NCBI GenBank assembly: GCA_963811825.1
Contig: CAWESS010000024.1
Location: forward strand, 124,001-188,000
DNA: 64,000 nucleotides
Reading direction: 5' to 3'
Source: Fodinibacter sp963811825
Lineage (GTDB): Bacteria > Actinomycetota > Actinomycetes > Actinomycetales > Dermatophilaceae
Shown: piece by piece, positions 37,066 through 47,000 of the stretch
Layout of the letters: the number at the start of each line of letters is the position of its first letter
How positions within the stretch are numbered: the stretch's first letter is position 1
Made by a program: the position numbers and the translations under genes
The notes under the pieces: model-generated
What the model was told of the DNA's origin: nothing
The model's input: only the letters and a program-made list of their open reading frames with translations
Databases searched by the model: none

Positions 37066-37844
37066 TTCCTTCGTTGATCGACTGGTTCGCCGACCCGGCC
37101 AACTGGCAGGGGGAGGACGGCATCCCGACGCGGTTGCTCGAGCACCTGGGCTACACCCTGATCACGGTCGTGCTGGCCGCGGTCGTGGCGATCCCGCTCG
37201 GGCTGTGGGTCGGGCACACCGGTCGGGCGCGCTGGTTGGTGTCGTTCACCAACTCCGTGCGCGCGGTGCCGACGCTGGGGCTGCTCTTCGCCGTGTCGCT
37301 GCTGCTCGGGCCCCGGATCTCGGGCGAGCTCGCCTTCCTCGTGCCGAGCATCGTCGTGCTCGTGATCCTCGCGATCCCGCCGATCCTCGCGGGCACGTAT
37401 GCCGGGATCGAGGCGGTCTCGCCGGCGGCGCGGGATGCCGCTCGCGGGGTCGGGATGACGGGCCGGCAGGTCGTGCGGCAGGTCGAGGTGCCCAACGCGT
37501 TGCCGCTGCTGCTGTCAGGGGTTCGCTCGTCGGTGCTGCAGGTCGTCGCGACCGCCACGATCGCTGCGTTGGTGGGGCTCGGGGGGCTCGGGCGCTACCT
37601 CATCGACGGCATCGCCCTGGGCGACTACCCGCGGGCGGCCGGTGGGGCGCTGCTCGTCGCCGTGCTGGCCGTGGTGCTCGACGGGGTGCTGGCGCTCGTG
37701 CAGCGACGGGTCGTCTCGCCCGGCCTGGCCGTGGGGGCGCGTCCGGCTGCTGGGGGACGCGCTGTCAGGGGTGGGGGGAAGGATTCTCGGGCCGTGGTGG
37801 TTGAGGGCGAAAGGTCCGTGGCAGACACCCGCGCGCCTACCTGA
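37062..37844 (+). CDS. opuCD: OpuCD-type compatible-solute ABC permease
   Basis: 260 residues. Helices such as GYTLITVVLAAVVAIPLGLW and FLVPSIVVLVILAIPPILAG, EAA loop AARDAARGVGMTGRQVVRQV followed by EVPNALPLLLSGVRSSVLQV. GTG 37062 overlaps the opuCB stop. Paralogous to the preceding permease, with which it presumably forms a heterodimer. The last 45 residues (after RRVVSPGLAVGARPAA) are Gly/Arg-rich and unlike the family, possibly a non-conserved tail. Confidence 0.9.
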   Translation: MIPSLIDWFADPANWQGEDGIPTRLLEHLGYTLITVVLAAVVAIPLGLWVGHTGRARWLVSFTNSVRAVPTLGLLFAVSLLLGPRISGELAFLVPSIVVLVILAIPPILAGTYAGIEAVSPAARDAARGVGMTGRQVVRQVEVPNALPLLLSGVRSSVLQVVATATIAALVGLGGLGRYLIDGIALGDYPRAAGGALLVAVLAVVLDGVLALVQRRVVSPGLAVGARPAAGGRAVRGGGKDSRAVVVEGERSVADTRAPT

Positions 37845-37948
37845 CAGAGCACCCGCTCGAGATGGCGCCCGGCCAGGGCGCTGGACGCTCACGGCATCCG
37901 ACGTGGCACGGCATCCGACTGACCGGCACCGACGAAGGGAACCAACCC

Positions 37949-38869
37949 ATGAAGCGCACGACCTCAGCCATTGCCCTGGTGGCAGCCTCGATCCTGGGGC
38001 TGACGGCCTGCGGTGGCGGCAGCGACCCCCTCACCGCTGAGACCACGGAGTCAGCGACCGGCGGTGCCGGTGGTGGCGAGCCGATCGTCGTCGGTGGGGC
38101 CAACTTCTCCGAGTCGACGCTGCTCGCGGAGATCTACGCCGGCGCGCTGCGCGCCAAGGGCGTCGACGCCTCGACCAAGCTCAACATCGGCTCGCGCGAG
38201 ATCTACCTGCGGGCCCTCGAGGACAACTCGGTGCAGGTGTTCCCGGAGTACACCGGGGCGCTCGCGCTCTACTACGACAAGGCGTTCACGGGGACCGACG
38301 CCGACGAGGTCTACGCGCACGTGCAGAAGGTGCTGCCGGACACGCTCGTCGTGCTCGACAAGTCGGCCGCCGAGGACAACGACTCGATCGTCGTCACGTC
38401 CGAGACGGCCACGTCGAAGAACCTCAAGACCATCGACGACCTCGCGCCCGTCGCCGGTGACATGGCGCTCGCGGCACCGCCGGAGTTCAAGGAGCGCCCG
38501 CAGGGCATCCCCGGGCTGGAGTCGACGTACGGCGTGGTGTTCGGGTCCTTCCGCCCGCTCACCGGCCAGGGCATCGTCCAGGCACTGAAGAACGGGCAGG
38601 TCGGCGCGGCGAACATCTTCTCCACCGACCCGGCGATCGCGGCGAACGGCTTCGTGGCCCTCGAGGACACCAAGCGGCTGTTCGGGTCGCAGAACATCGT
38701 GCCGCTCGTGCGGGCCGACCGGGCCGAGGAGGTCAAGGAGGCGCTCAACGCCGTCTCGGCCAAGCTCACCACCGAGTCGATCGCCGAGATGCTGAAGAAG
38801 ACCGACATCGACAAGGCCGACCCCAAGACGGTCGCCGAGGAGTTCCTCACGACCAACGGTCTCGGCTGA
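37949..38869 (+). CDS. opuCC: OpuCC-type substrate-binding lipoprotein
   Basis: 306 residues. The signal MKRTTSAIALVAASILGLTA ends in a lipobox LTAC, so the mature cysteine is lipidated and the protein is tethered outside the membrane. The binding domain shows IVVGGANFSESTLLAEIYAG, VQVFPEYTGALALYYDKAF, and GIVQALKNGQVGAANIFSTD, as in OpuAC/QAT-type osmolyte binding proteins. ATG 37949. It lies 104 bp downstream of the permease genes, in an interval holding a direct repeat (CACGGCATCCGAC twice at 37895-37925). Together the four genes form a complete import system for compatible solutes. Confidence 0.9.
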   Translation: MKRTTSAIALVAASILGLTACGGGSDPLTAETTESATGGAGGGEPIVVGGANFSESTLLAEIYAGALRAKGVDASTKLNIGSREIYLRALEDNSVQVFPEYTGALALYYDKAFTGTDADEVYAHVQKVLPDTLVVLDKSAAEDNDSIVVTSETATSKNLKTIDDLAPVAGDMALAAPPEFKERPQGIPGLESTYGVVFGSFRPLTGQGIVQALKNGQVGAANIFSTDPAIAANGFVALEDTKRLFGSQNIVPLVRADRAEEVKEALNAVSAKLTTESIAEMLKKTDIDKADPKTVAEEFLTTNGLG

Positions 38870-38878
38870 CGGCTGGCT

Positions 38879-38984
38879 GGAAGTTCTCCGTCATCCCAGT
38901 GACGACGGAGAACTTCCGCCCCGGCGGAGACATATCTCCGCCGCACGTGAACAACCCCGCCATCACTGGGATGGCGGGGTTGTT
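38879..38984 (+). terminator. three consecutive hairpins after the opuC operon
   Basis: Hairpin 1: arms GGAAGTTCTCCGTC (38879-38892) and complement (38904-38917), 11-base loop. Hairpin 2: CGGCGGAGA (38922-38930), loop CATA, complement to 38943. Hairpin 3: AACAACCCCGCCAT (38950-38963), loop CACTGGG, complement 38971-38984 ending in TGTT. The third looks like a rho-independent terminator for either strand. The loop region CATCCCAGTG of hairpin 1 is exactly complementary to CACTGGGATG in hairpin 3. Confidence 0.75.
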
Positions 38985-39001
38985 CCATGCTTCGGGGCTG
39001 T

Positions 39002-42000
39002 TCAGTCCCAGGGGTCGGGCTCGTCGAGCAGCGCCGCATCGCCGGTGAACCCTGCTGCCGGCTCGTCGTTCCGGGATGCCGGGGCGTCGGGTTCGGTCGC
39101 TTCCGCCGGTGCGTCGGCTTCGGGCGCGGGTGTCCCTGCATCGACCGATTGGTCACTGGGGGGACGCTCGGTCTGCGCGGCCGGCTCGTCCCATGGGTCG
39201 GGTTCGTCCCACGGGTCTGCTTCTGCGATGGCGGGTGCAGCCGGGGCCGGTTCGTCCCAAGGGTCGGGTTCGTGCTGCGGCGGCTGGCTCACCAGGTGAA
39301 GCATCTGTGACCGGTTGGGGCGGGTTCGTCCCAGGGGTCAGGCTCGGCGGCCGCGGCGGCGGCTGGCTCAGCAGGTGAAGCATCCGTAGTGGTTGGTGCC
39401 GGCTCGTCCCAGGGGTCGGGCTCGGTCGGCGGCTGCTGCGGGTGTTGCGGCTGGGCGGGTTCGTCCCAGGGGTCGGGCTCGGCTGGCCGCTGCTGCTGGC
39501 TCACAGGTGAAGCATCCGGACCTGCTGTGGCGGGGTCATCCCAGGGGTCCGCCTCTGCCGCGGGTGCTGCTGGGGCCGGCTCGTCCCAGGGGTCTGCCTC
39601 GGCGGTGGCTGGATGCGTCGCGGCGTGGCAGGCTCGTCCCATGGGTCCGCTTCGACCTCGGTCTGTGTTGGCGTGGCGTCTGCAGCCACGGCGGTCGCAG
39701 CAACCGCGGCAGCGGTGGCGGCAGCGGCGGGTGCGGTGACCTCGGGAGCCGGCGCGGACGGCATCCCCACGCCGTTCGAGGACGACACGGCACCGCCACC
39801 GTCGCCATCACCCGGCGACCCGCGACGCACCGCGGCCAGCAGCATCTGGGCGACGTCGACGACCTCGACCGCCTCCGCCTGCCCCTCGGCCTGCTTGGCG
39901 GTGAGCCCGTCCGAGATCATCACCCGGCAGAACGGGCAGCCGATGGCGATCCGCTCGGCCCCGGTGGCGATGGCCTCCTCGGTGCGGTTGGTGTTGATCC
40001 GCGTGCCGAGCTTCTCCTCCATCCACATGCGCGCACCACCGGCGCCGCAGCAGAACGACTTCTCCTTGGTGCGCTCCATCTCGCGCAGCTCGACGCCGGG
40101 CAGCGCGCCGATGAGCTCGCGCGGCGGGGCGTAGACGTCGTTGTGCCGGCCGAGGTAACACGGGTCGTGGTACGTCACGGTCTCCGCGGTCGACGCCGCG
40201 TTGCGAGCCGACGACATCCCCGGCACGTCGGCCGGCCGCGCCACCGGCACCAGCTTCTTGTCGCGCACCAGCCGGTTGAGCAGCTGGGTGTGGTGCACCA
40301 CCTCGTAGTTCCCGCCGATCTGCGGGTACTCGTTCTTGATCGTGTTGAAGCAGTGCGCGCACGTGACGACGACCTTCGTGACGCCGAACTCCCCGAACGT
40401 CCCCACGTTCTGCGCCGCCAGCGTCTGGAACAGCAGCTCGTTGCCGGCCCGCCGCGCCGAGTCGCCGGTGCAGGTCTCGCCGTCGCCGAGCACCGCGAAG
40501 GTCACCCCGGCGGTGTCGAGCAGCTCGGCCACGGCGCGCGTCGTCTTCTTCGCGCGGTCCTCGTACGCCCCCGCGCACCCGACCCAGAACAGCCACTCGA
40601 CGTCCGTCGCCGACTCCACGTCCTGGCCGAGCACCTTCACCGGGAACGGCAGGTCCTTGGCCCAGTCCAGCCGCGCCCGCGCGCCCATCCCCCACGGGTT
40701 GCCCTTGCCCTCGAGGTTCTTGAACAGCCCCCCGAGCTCCGCCGGGAACGCCGACTCGATGAGCGTGGCATAGCGCCGCATGTCGATGATGTGGTCGACG
40801 TGCTCGATGTCGACCGGGCACTGCTCGACGCACGCGCCACAGGTCGTGCACGACCACAGCACGTCCTGGTCGATCACGGCATCCGGGCCGTGGGGGTTGT
40901 ACGCCGACAGCGGCGAGTCCAGCGTGTAGCCGGTCTCGCCGACGAGCGCCATGGCCGACCAGTCGATGACCGACCCCTCGGATGCCGTGGCCCCCGCCGC
41001 TGTCCCGGCACCCGCCCCGCCCACCGTGGCCAGCGCCTTCGCCTCGTCGCCGTCGTGCGCGGCAAGGGCCTTGAGGTACGGCGCCTTGGCGTCGGCGTGG
41101 TCACGCAGCGCCATCATGAGCAGCTTCGGTGACAGCGGCTTGTCGGTGTTCCACGCGGGGCACTGCGACTGGCAGCGGCCGCACTCGGTGCACGTGGAGA
41201 AGTCGAGCAGGCCCTTCCAGGTGAAGTCCTCGACGGCGCCGACCCCGAGGGAGTCGCCCTCCTCGAGCTCCTCCATGGCCTCCATGTCGAACGGCTTGCC
41301 GCCGATGGTCAGCGGCTTGGCCGCGCCGAGCGCCGTGCGCCCCGACGACTCCCGCTTGAACCAGATGTTCGGGAAGGCGAGGAAGCGGTGCCAGGCAACG
41401 CCCATCGTCGGCTGGAGCGAGATGGTGATCATCCACGCGAAGGAGATGAGGATCTTGACCGTCGCGACGACGTAGACCCAGGTGGCCAGGCCGGGCAGCG
41501 ACACCCCGGAGAACAGCGGAGCCATCCACCCGGTGAGCGGGAAGTGCAGCGCCAGCGAGGTCTCCGGCTCGAGCCGGGACACCATGGCCGACTCGAGCCC
41601 GCGCAGCAGCAGGATGCAGATCGTGACGAAGAAGATCGTGGCCTCGACGTAGTAGGCCTGCCAGAAGCTCGAGCCGAAGAAGCGCGAGCGCCGCCCGTCG
41701 ACCCCGGCCGCCGAGCGCGGGTGGTTCTTCTGCCGGATCCCGATGAGCACGGCGATCCCGATGAGCCCCGCCCACGCGAAGACCTCGACGAGCCACTCGA
41801 ACGGCGGGAAGTGCCCGATGACCGGCAGCCGGTAGTCGGGCTGGACGAGCTGGAAGAACGCGTTCACCAGCGTCGTGAACAGGATGAGGAACGCCAGCGC
41901 CGTGAACCAGTGGGCGACCGCGACGACCTTCAGCCGCGACATCCGCGTGTGGCCGAGGAACTCCTTGGTCAACGTCCAGGTGCGCGTGGCCGGCGAACCG

Positions 42001-42212
42001 GTGCGGCCGGCATCCGGCTGCCCGAGGCGGTAGAGCGCGACGAACCGGCCGAGCTGGCGGAACAGCAGCGCCCACCCGATGAGCGGGATGACGAAGCACA
42101 GCGCGAGTGCCACGGCCTGCACGGCGCCGAAGCCACCGAAACGCTCGTCGGGCGTGGGCACGATGCCGCTGGCCAGGACGTGCACCGGCGTGGAGGCGAG
42201 GACGGCAGACAT
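39002..42212 (-). CDS. Fe-S binding reductase (Rv0338c-like, HdrD/GlpC-type) with DPWDEP-repeat tail
   Basis: About 1,070 residues. The N-terminus has five or six membrane helices resembling the NarI/heme-b type anchor (VVAVAHWFTALAFLILFTTL, WLVEVFAWAGLIGIAVLIGI). Two 4Fe-4S motifs follow, STCTECGRCQSQCPAWN and WSCTTCGACVEQCPVDIEHV. Then two cysteine-rich CCG-type domains (LFWVGCAGAYEDRAKK, VTCAHCFNTIKNEYP; YHDPCYLGRHNDVY, EKSFCCGAGGARMWMEE). This matches the mycobacterial Rv0338c-type putative electron-transfer reductase. After about residue 830 an Ala/Pro linker leads into ten copies of D-P-W-D-E-P in a Pro/Ala-rich tail, read through frameshifts near 39630 and 39300. Start ATG 42212. Presumed quinone-linked electron transfer; partner unknown. 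Confidence 0.85.
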
Positions 42213-42400
42213 GGGCGCAGCCTATCGGCGGTAAGCGCACGCTCACCTGACCTGTGACAGGCGTCAAACCTCAGCCGGTGGCCGCGGCGCTGCAGCGCAG
42301 GTGAGACCCCGTTGTGCGAATTGATAACGCTCTGTTGGAATACGCATAAGCAGCCGCGAGGTTGTTGCCTTCACCACCACGCTCGCATTGGAGATCGCTC

Positions 42401-43336
42401 ATGCCCATCCTCGACGACGTCACCCAGGCCGTCGGCAACACCCCGCTCGTCCGGATCAACCGGATCATCGATGCCGCGGAGGGTGTCACCGTCGCCGCGA
42501 AGCTCGAGTTCCAGAACCCTGGCGGCTCGGTCAAGGACCGCATCGGCGTGGCCATCATCGACGCCGCCGAGGCCAGCGGTGAGCTGAAGCCCGGCGGCAC
42601 CATCGTCGAGGGCACGTCGGGCAACACCGGCATCGCGCTCGCCATGGTCGGCGCGGCCCGTGGCTACGACGTCGTGCTGACGATGCCCGAGTCGATGAGC
42701 AAGGAGCGCCGTGCGCTGCTGCGCGCGTTCGGCGCCGAGCTCGTGCTCACCGACCCCTCGCTCGGGATGAAGGGCGCCGTCGCCAAGGCCGAGGAGATCG
42801 TCGCCGAGCGCGAGGGCGCGGTCCTGGCTCGCCAGTTCGCCAACGTCGCCAACCCCGAGATCCACCGCCGCACGACGGCCGAGGAGATCTGGAACGGCAC
42901 CGACGGCGCCGTCGACATCGTCATCGCCGGCATCGGGACCGGTGGCACGATCACCGGCGTCGGGCAGGTGCTCAAGGAGCGCAAGCCGAGCATCCAGATC
43001 GTCGCCGTCGAGCCCGAGGAGTCGCCGATCCTCAACGGCGGCACCCCCGGCCCGCACAAGATCCAGGGCATCGGCGCCAACTTCGTCCCCGAGATCCTCG
43101 ACACCGACGTCTACGACGAGGTCATCGACGTCAACGCCGCGACGTCCGTCGAGTGGGCCCGCCGCGCCGCCACCGAGGAGGGCCTGCTCGTCGGCATCTC
43201 CTCCGGCGCCGCGCTCGCGGCCGCCGCGCAGGTCGCCGCCCGCCCGGAGAACGCCGGCAAGACGATCGTCGTCATCATCCCGAGCTTCGGCGAGCGCTAC
43301 CTGTCGACGATCCTGTTCGAGGGTCTCGTCGACTGA
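42401..43336 (+). CDS. cysK: cysteine synthase A (O-acetylserine sulfhydrylase)
   Basis: 311 residues. PLP lysine in LEFQNPGGSVKDRIGVAIID (S-V-K-D-R), phosphate-binding loop in GIGTGGTITGVGQVLKERKP, and substrate loop EGTSGNTGIALAMVGAARGY. It makes cysteine from O-acetylserine and sulfide. The start ATG 42401 is preceded by GGAGAT. The serine acetyltransferase gene follows one base after its stop, so both pathway steps are in one operon. The 150-bp upstream region is AT-richer than its surroundings (TTGATAACGCTCTGTTGGAA) and should hold the promoter. Confidence 0.95.
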   Translation: MPILDDVTQAVGNTPLVRINRIIDAAEGVTVAAKLEFQNPGGSVKDRIGVAIIDAAEASGELKPGGTIVEGTSGNTGIALAMVGAARGYDVVLTMPESMSKERRALLRAFGAELVLTDPSLGMKGAVAKAEEIVAEREGAVLARQFANVANPEIHRRTTAEEIWNGTDGAVDIVIAGIGTGGTITGVGQVLKERKPSIQIVAVEPEESPILNGGTPGPHKIQGIGANFVPEILDTDVYDEVIDVNAATSVEWARRAATEEGLLVGISSGAALAAAAQVAARPENAGKTIVVIIPSFGERYLSTILFEGLVD

Positions 43337-43337
43337 C

Positions 43338-43931
43338 ATGGGCCTGATCCGTGCCGCCCGGGCGATGATCTCGGAGGACCTCGATGCCGCGATGCTGCGT
43401 GACCCCGCAGCAGAGACGCGCGCCGACGTCGCCGTGAACTCGCCCGGGCTGCACGCCATCTGGATCTACCGAGGCGCCCACCGACTCTGGCAGAAGCCCG
43501 GAGCCCGGCCGGTGGCACGTGTCGTGTCCACCCTCGCCCGGGCCATCACCGGGGTGGAGATCCACCCCGGCGCGCAGATCGGCCGGCGCTTCTTCATCGA
43601 CCACGGGATGGGTGTCGTCATCGGTGCGACCGCGGTCGTCGGCGACGACGTCATGCTCTACCACGGGGTGACGCTGGGAGGCCGGTCGCTCGCTCGCGGG
43701 ACCAAACGGCATCCGACCGTCGGTGACCGGGTCACCATCGGGGCCGGCGCCCGCGTGCTCGGAGACATCGAGATCGGTGACGACGTGCAGATCGGCGCGA
43801 ACTCGGTCGTCGTGAAGCCGGTGCCCGCGGGGGCGGTCGCGACCGGCATCCCGGCGCAGATCCGCATGCCCGGCCACCCGGGCGAGGACCCCTACGAGGC
43901 GCTGTTCTCCGAGCCGGCCCTGTTCATCTGA
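43338..43931 (+). CDS. cysE: serine O-acetyltransferase
   Basis: 197 residues, shorter than enterobacterial CysE but normal for actinobacteria. The left-handed beta-helix hexapeptide repeats are clear: GVEIHPGAQIGRRFFIDHGM, GVVIGATAVVGDDVMLYHGV, TLGGRSLARGTKRHPTVGDR, IGAGARVLGDIEIGDDVQIG. Catalytic His lies in I-D-H-G-M. It makes O-acetylserine for CysK. It ends FSEPALFI at 43931, overlapping by eight bases the end of the convergent CHAT gene. The C-terminus lacks the long bacterial tail that binds CysK, ending instead in Leu-Phe-Ile, where the isoleucine could still dock in the CysK active site (inference). Confidence 0.93.
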   Translation: MGLIRAARAMISEDLDAAMLRDPAAETRADVAVNSPGLHAIWIYRGAHRLWQKPGARPVARVVSTLARAITGVEIHPGAQIGRRFFIDHGMGVVIGATAVVGDDVMLYHGVTLGGRSLARGTKRHPTVGDRVTIGAGARVLGDIEIGDDVQIGANSVVVKPVPAGAVATGIPAQIRMPGHPGEDPYEALFSEPALFI

Positions 43932-46489
43932 CCGCTCGCCAGTCCGAGCCGTAGAGGCAGAAGACGCCGGCCCCGGGGTGCTCGGCCGCCGCCAGCGACC
44001 AGGCCGTCGCGGCATCCTCACCCGTGGCGAGCACCTCGTGGTAGGCCACCATCGCGTCGGCGGCGACGTGGTCGGCGACGGGTGCGACGGCCGCGAGCAC
44101 GCTCGTGGCGCCCAGCGACAACAGCGCCGTGGCCAACCCCAGGGGCTCGTCGCCGGCGCGGGTGGAGAACTGCCCCACGTCGCACGCCGAGAGCGCGACG
44201 TGCTCCGCGGCCACCGGGCGGGGAAACTCGTGCGCGAAGACCGGCCCGTCCGCCATCCGCACCGACGAGAAGAGCGGGCTCTGGGCCTCGTGGGTGCCAT
44301 GAGCGGCCAGGTGGACCACGCGCGCACTGTCGAGGGCGTGGATGACGTCGTCGCTCGTCGCAGGCGTCGGCGCCACGTGGAGGGCATCGGATGCCGTCCC
44401 GCCGCCGGACCGCGCCCCTCCGCCCAGCCACGCGGCACGGACCGCATCGATCTCGGGTCCCGTGCGCGCCAACCCGGGGCCGTAGAGGGCTGCAACCGGG
44501 GAGAGCCCGGGGGTGTCACCCGGCGCCCCGTCCCCCCGGGCGGACCCCCGAACCCACCGGGTGAGCGACGGTGCGACGGTGACGGGGCGCCCGGCAAGGC
44601 TGGGTAGCAGGCTCCACGGCACGGCCGCCAGGCTGCGCGAGGGGATGACGACGACGCGCGCGCTGGCGCGGCCGCTGGGGTTGAACGTGTGGTCGACGGC
44701 CGCCAGCGAGGATGCCGTGGCGCGAGCGAGCACGGCATCCAGCGGCGAGCCCGGGGCCACCATGGCGTGCGCCCGCAGGTCGCGGCGAAGCCGGGTGACC
44801 TGGTCGCGCACGGTGTCGACGGACATCATGCGGGTCACGTCGAGCCGGCCGTCCTCGAGCAGGATCGTCCACAGGTCGCCGCCGAACTCGAAGAACTCCA
44901 CGACGGTCGCACCCCGGTCGGCCGCCGCGCCCCGTGCCTCGTCGGAGTCGACCGGAGGCACCGTCGCCACGGAGGCCCCACCGACGGTCAGGCTCCACTC
45001 GCGCTGCGAGACCTGCTCCTCGAGCAGTGCGACCTGCCGGGAGAGGTCGGCCGGGGGCTGCCCCTCGTGCTCGGACACCAGTCTGCGCAGGCGCCGCAGC
45101 TCTCGGGTCAGGGTCGTGAGCTCGGCGTCCGTCGACGTGGTGACCGGGTTGATCCGGTGCGAGATCGCTCGCCAGCGTTCGACGCTGGTGAGGATGCCGT
45201 CCGCATCACCCGCGGCGATCGCGCGCTCGACGTCGAAGAGGGCGAGGCGGCGGCCGTGCAGGGCGAGGGCCGCGCGGACCTCGAGGCTCGAGGACTGGAA
45301 CTGGTGCGCCGCGAGCAGCCGGTTGCCGGTGTTGATCCGCCGCTCGGCCTCGACGTGACGCCCGCGGGCGGCATCCAGGCGGGCGCGCACCAGGGTCTCG
45401 TGCAACCGGGAGGGCAGGGTCTCACGCTGCGAGCGGTCGAGGGTCGCCAGTCGGGCCTCTGCCCCGTCGAGGTCGCCGAGCAGGAGGCGAGCCTCGGCCT
45501 CGAGTCGCACCGCGGCCCGGTCGGCAGGCCGGCTCGAGCCGGTGTGCTCGCTGCGGCGGGCCATCTCGGTGACGACCGCAGGCAGGTCGTGTCCGGCCGC
45601 GACGTCGACCGTGGCCCGCACGAGCTCGGCCTCGCGCACCAGCTCGACCGCCTGGCGGGTGCGGTAGGCCGCGGTCGCCTGACGCACGTGGCGGCGAGCA
45701 CCGTCGAGGTCGCCGGCGAGCAGGTCGCAGCGGGCCAGGCGCAGGCTGATCTCGCCCTCCTCGAGCCGGTGGCCCTCGCTGCGTGCCGCCGTGAGGGCCT
45801 CGGAGAGCGCAGCCCTGGCGCCGTCGACGAGCCCGGCCTCGAGCAGCACCTCGGCCTGGTCGAGCCGGGCCCGGTCACGCGAGACCGCGGCATCCATGGC
45901 GTCGGCCTGACGCATGAGGACCAGGGCCCGGGCGAGGTCCCCGTCGACGAAGGCCAGGCAGGCGAGGTTGTGCCTGGCCTTGAACTCCTGGTCGGCCAGC
46001 CCGTGCTCGGCAGCGGTCTCGGCGGCCCGACCGAGATCGGTCTCGGCCTCGCGGCTGTTGCCCAGGCTCAGGTTGGCCAGTCCGCGGTTGATGTGCAGGG
46101 CGCACCGTTGGCTGGGGTTGAGCTCCTGCTCGTCGTCACCGACCTGCCAGGGCCGCGAGGCAGCCGTCCAGTTGCCTCCCCGGCTCTGGATGGCTGCCCT
46201 CCTGCACGTGGGTGAGCGCCACCAGCAGCCGGTCGTCGATGGCAGCGGCCTGGGACCTGCCTTCTGCAGCATGCCCAGTGCCGGACCGAGGCCGCTGATC
46301 TCGAACTCGGTCCAGGAGCGGGTGATCAGCACGCTGATCCGGAGTCTGCTCGGGCCTGGAGCCGGGATGCTCGTCCAGGGCTGTCAGCGCGAGCTCGAGC
46401 TTCGCCACGGCATCCTCGAAGTGACCGACCTCGTTGTCGTGGCGGGCGGCAGTGAGGTAGGAGTCCGCGAGAGCGAGGGGGTCCGCGAT
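43924..46489 (-). CDS. TPR-rich CHAT-domain (caspase-like) protease, last gene of a coupled operon
   Basis: About 850 residues. The N-terminal 450 residues are tandem TPR-like helices (GLANLSLGNSREAETDLGRA, ARHNLACLAFVDGDLARALV, ISLRLARCDLLAGDLDGARR, RLEAEARLLLGDLDGAEARL). The C-terminal 350 residues form a CHAT peptidase: RVVVIPSRSLAAVPWSLLPS, then VVHLAAHGTHEAQSPLFSSV holding the catalytic His, and AEHVALSACDVGQFSTRAGD holding the catalytic Cys, followed by TALLSLGATSVLAAVAPVAD. The dyad is intact. Two frame changes lie near 46130-46200 and 46340. No ATG/GTG is present at the start; ATC at 46489 sits 6 bases after AGGAG, either a rare start or a base error. It is preceded in the operon by a small beta-domain gene. 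Confidence 0.8.
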
Positions 46490-46498
46490 GAGTCGCTC

Positions 46499-47000
46499 CT
46501 ACAGCTCGATGGCCGGGGTGATGATGGGCGGTGCCGACGGGTCAGCACTCCGGCGCAGGACGAAGCTGACGAGGCCACGCTCGACCCCGCTGAAGGTGAA
46601 CCGGCCCTCCCCGTCGGCGGTCGCGCTGCGGGTGCGTCCGCGCTCCCGCAGCTCGACCTCGACCGCGGGCTCGGTGACCCAGCCGACGATGTCGACCTTG
46701 GTCGTCGCACCGTGCTCGATGCTCACCATGACGCTGAGTCCCATCGCTGGCGAAGGTCACGGTGTCGGCGCGGTCGTACTCGGTGCCTCGCACCGTCTCC
46801 AGCGTGGCGCTCGAGACGATCTCGGCGATCTCGGCCTCGAGGGCTGCCACGCTCATCGCGAACTTGATGCGGTCGGCGAGGTCAGCGGGGGGCGGGTCGA
46901 GCACCTCGTGCAGGTGCCGAACCTGCTGCAGGACAAGGGTGTCCACGTCGTCGAGCGGGCCGTTGGCCAGGGTGGTCTCGGGGTCCGGGGTGGTGTTCAT
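46499..47000 (-). CDS. small protein with helical N-terminus and carboxypeptidase-regulatory-like beta domain (one frameshift)
   Basis: About 167 residues. Start MNTTPDPETTLANGPLDDVD at 47000, overlapping the sigma factor stop (ATGA). The N-terminal half is helical (LVLQQVRHLHEVLDPPPADL, RIKFAMSVAALEAEIAEIVS). The C-terminal half (TTKVDIVGWVTEPAVEVELR, RSATADGEGRFTFSGVERGL) is a prealbumin/CarboxypepD_reg-like beta sandwich: V-x-L-x-x-x-x-x-x-x-A-x-x-D-x-x-G-x-F-x-F. One base is extra near 46745. Genes of this shape sit next to sigma factors and CHAT proteins in other actinobacteria as I recall, where their role is unknown; an adaptor or anti-sigma-like function is conceivable but unproven. 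Confidence 0.65.
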
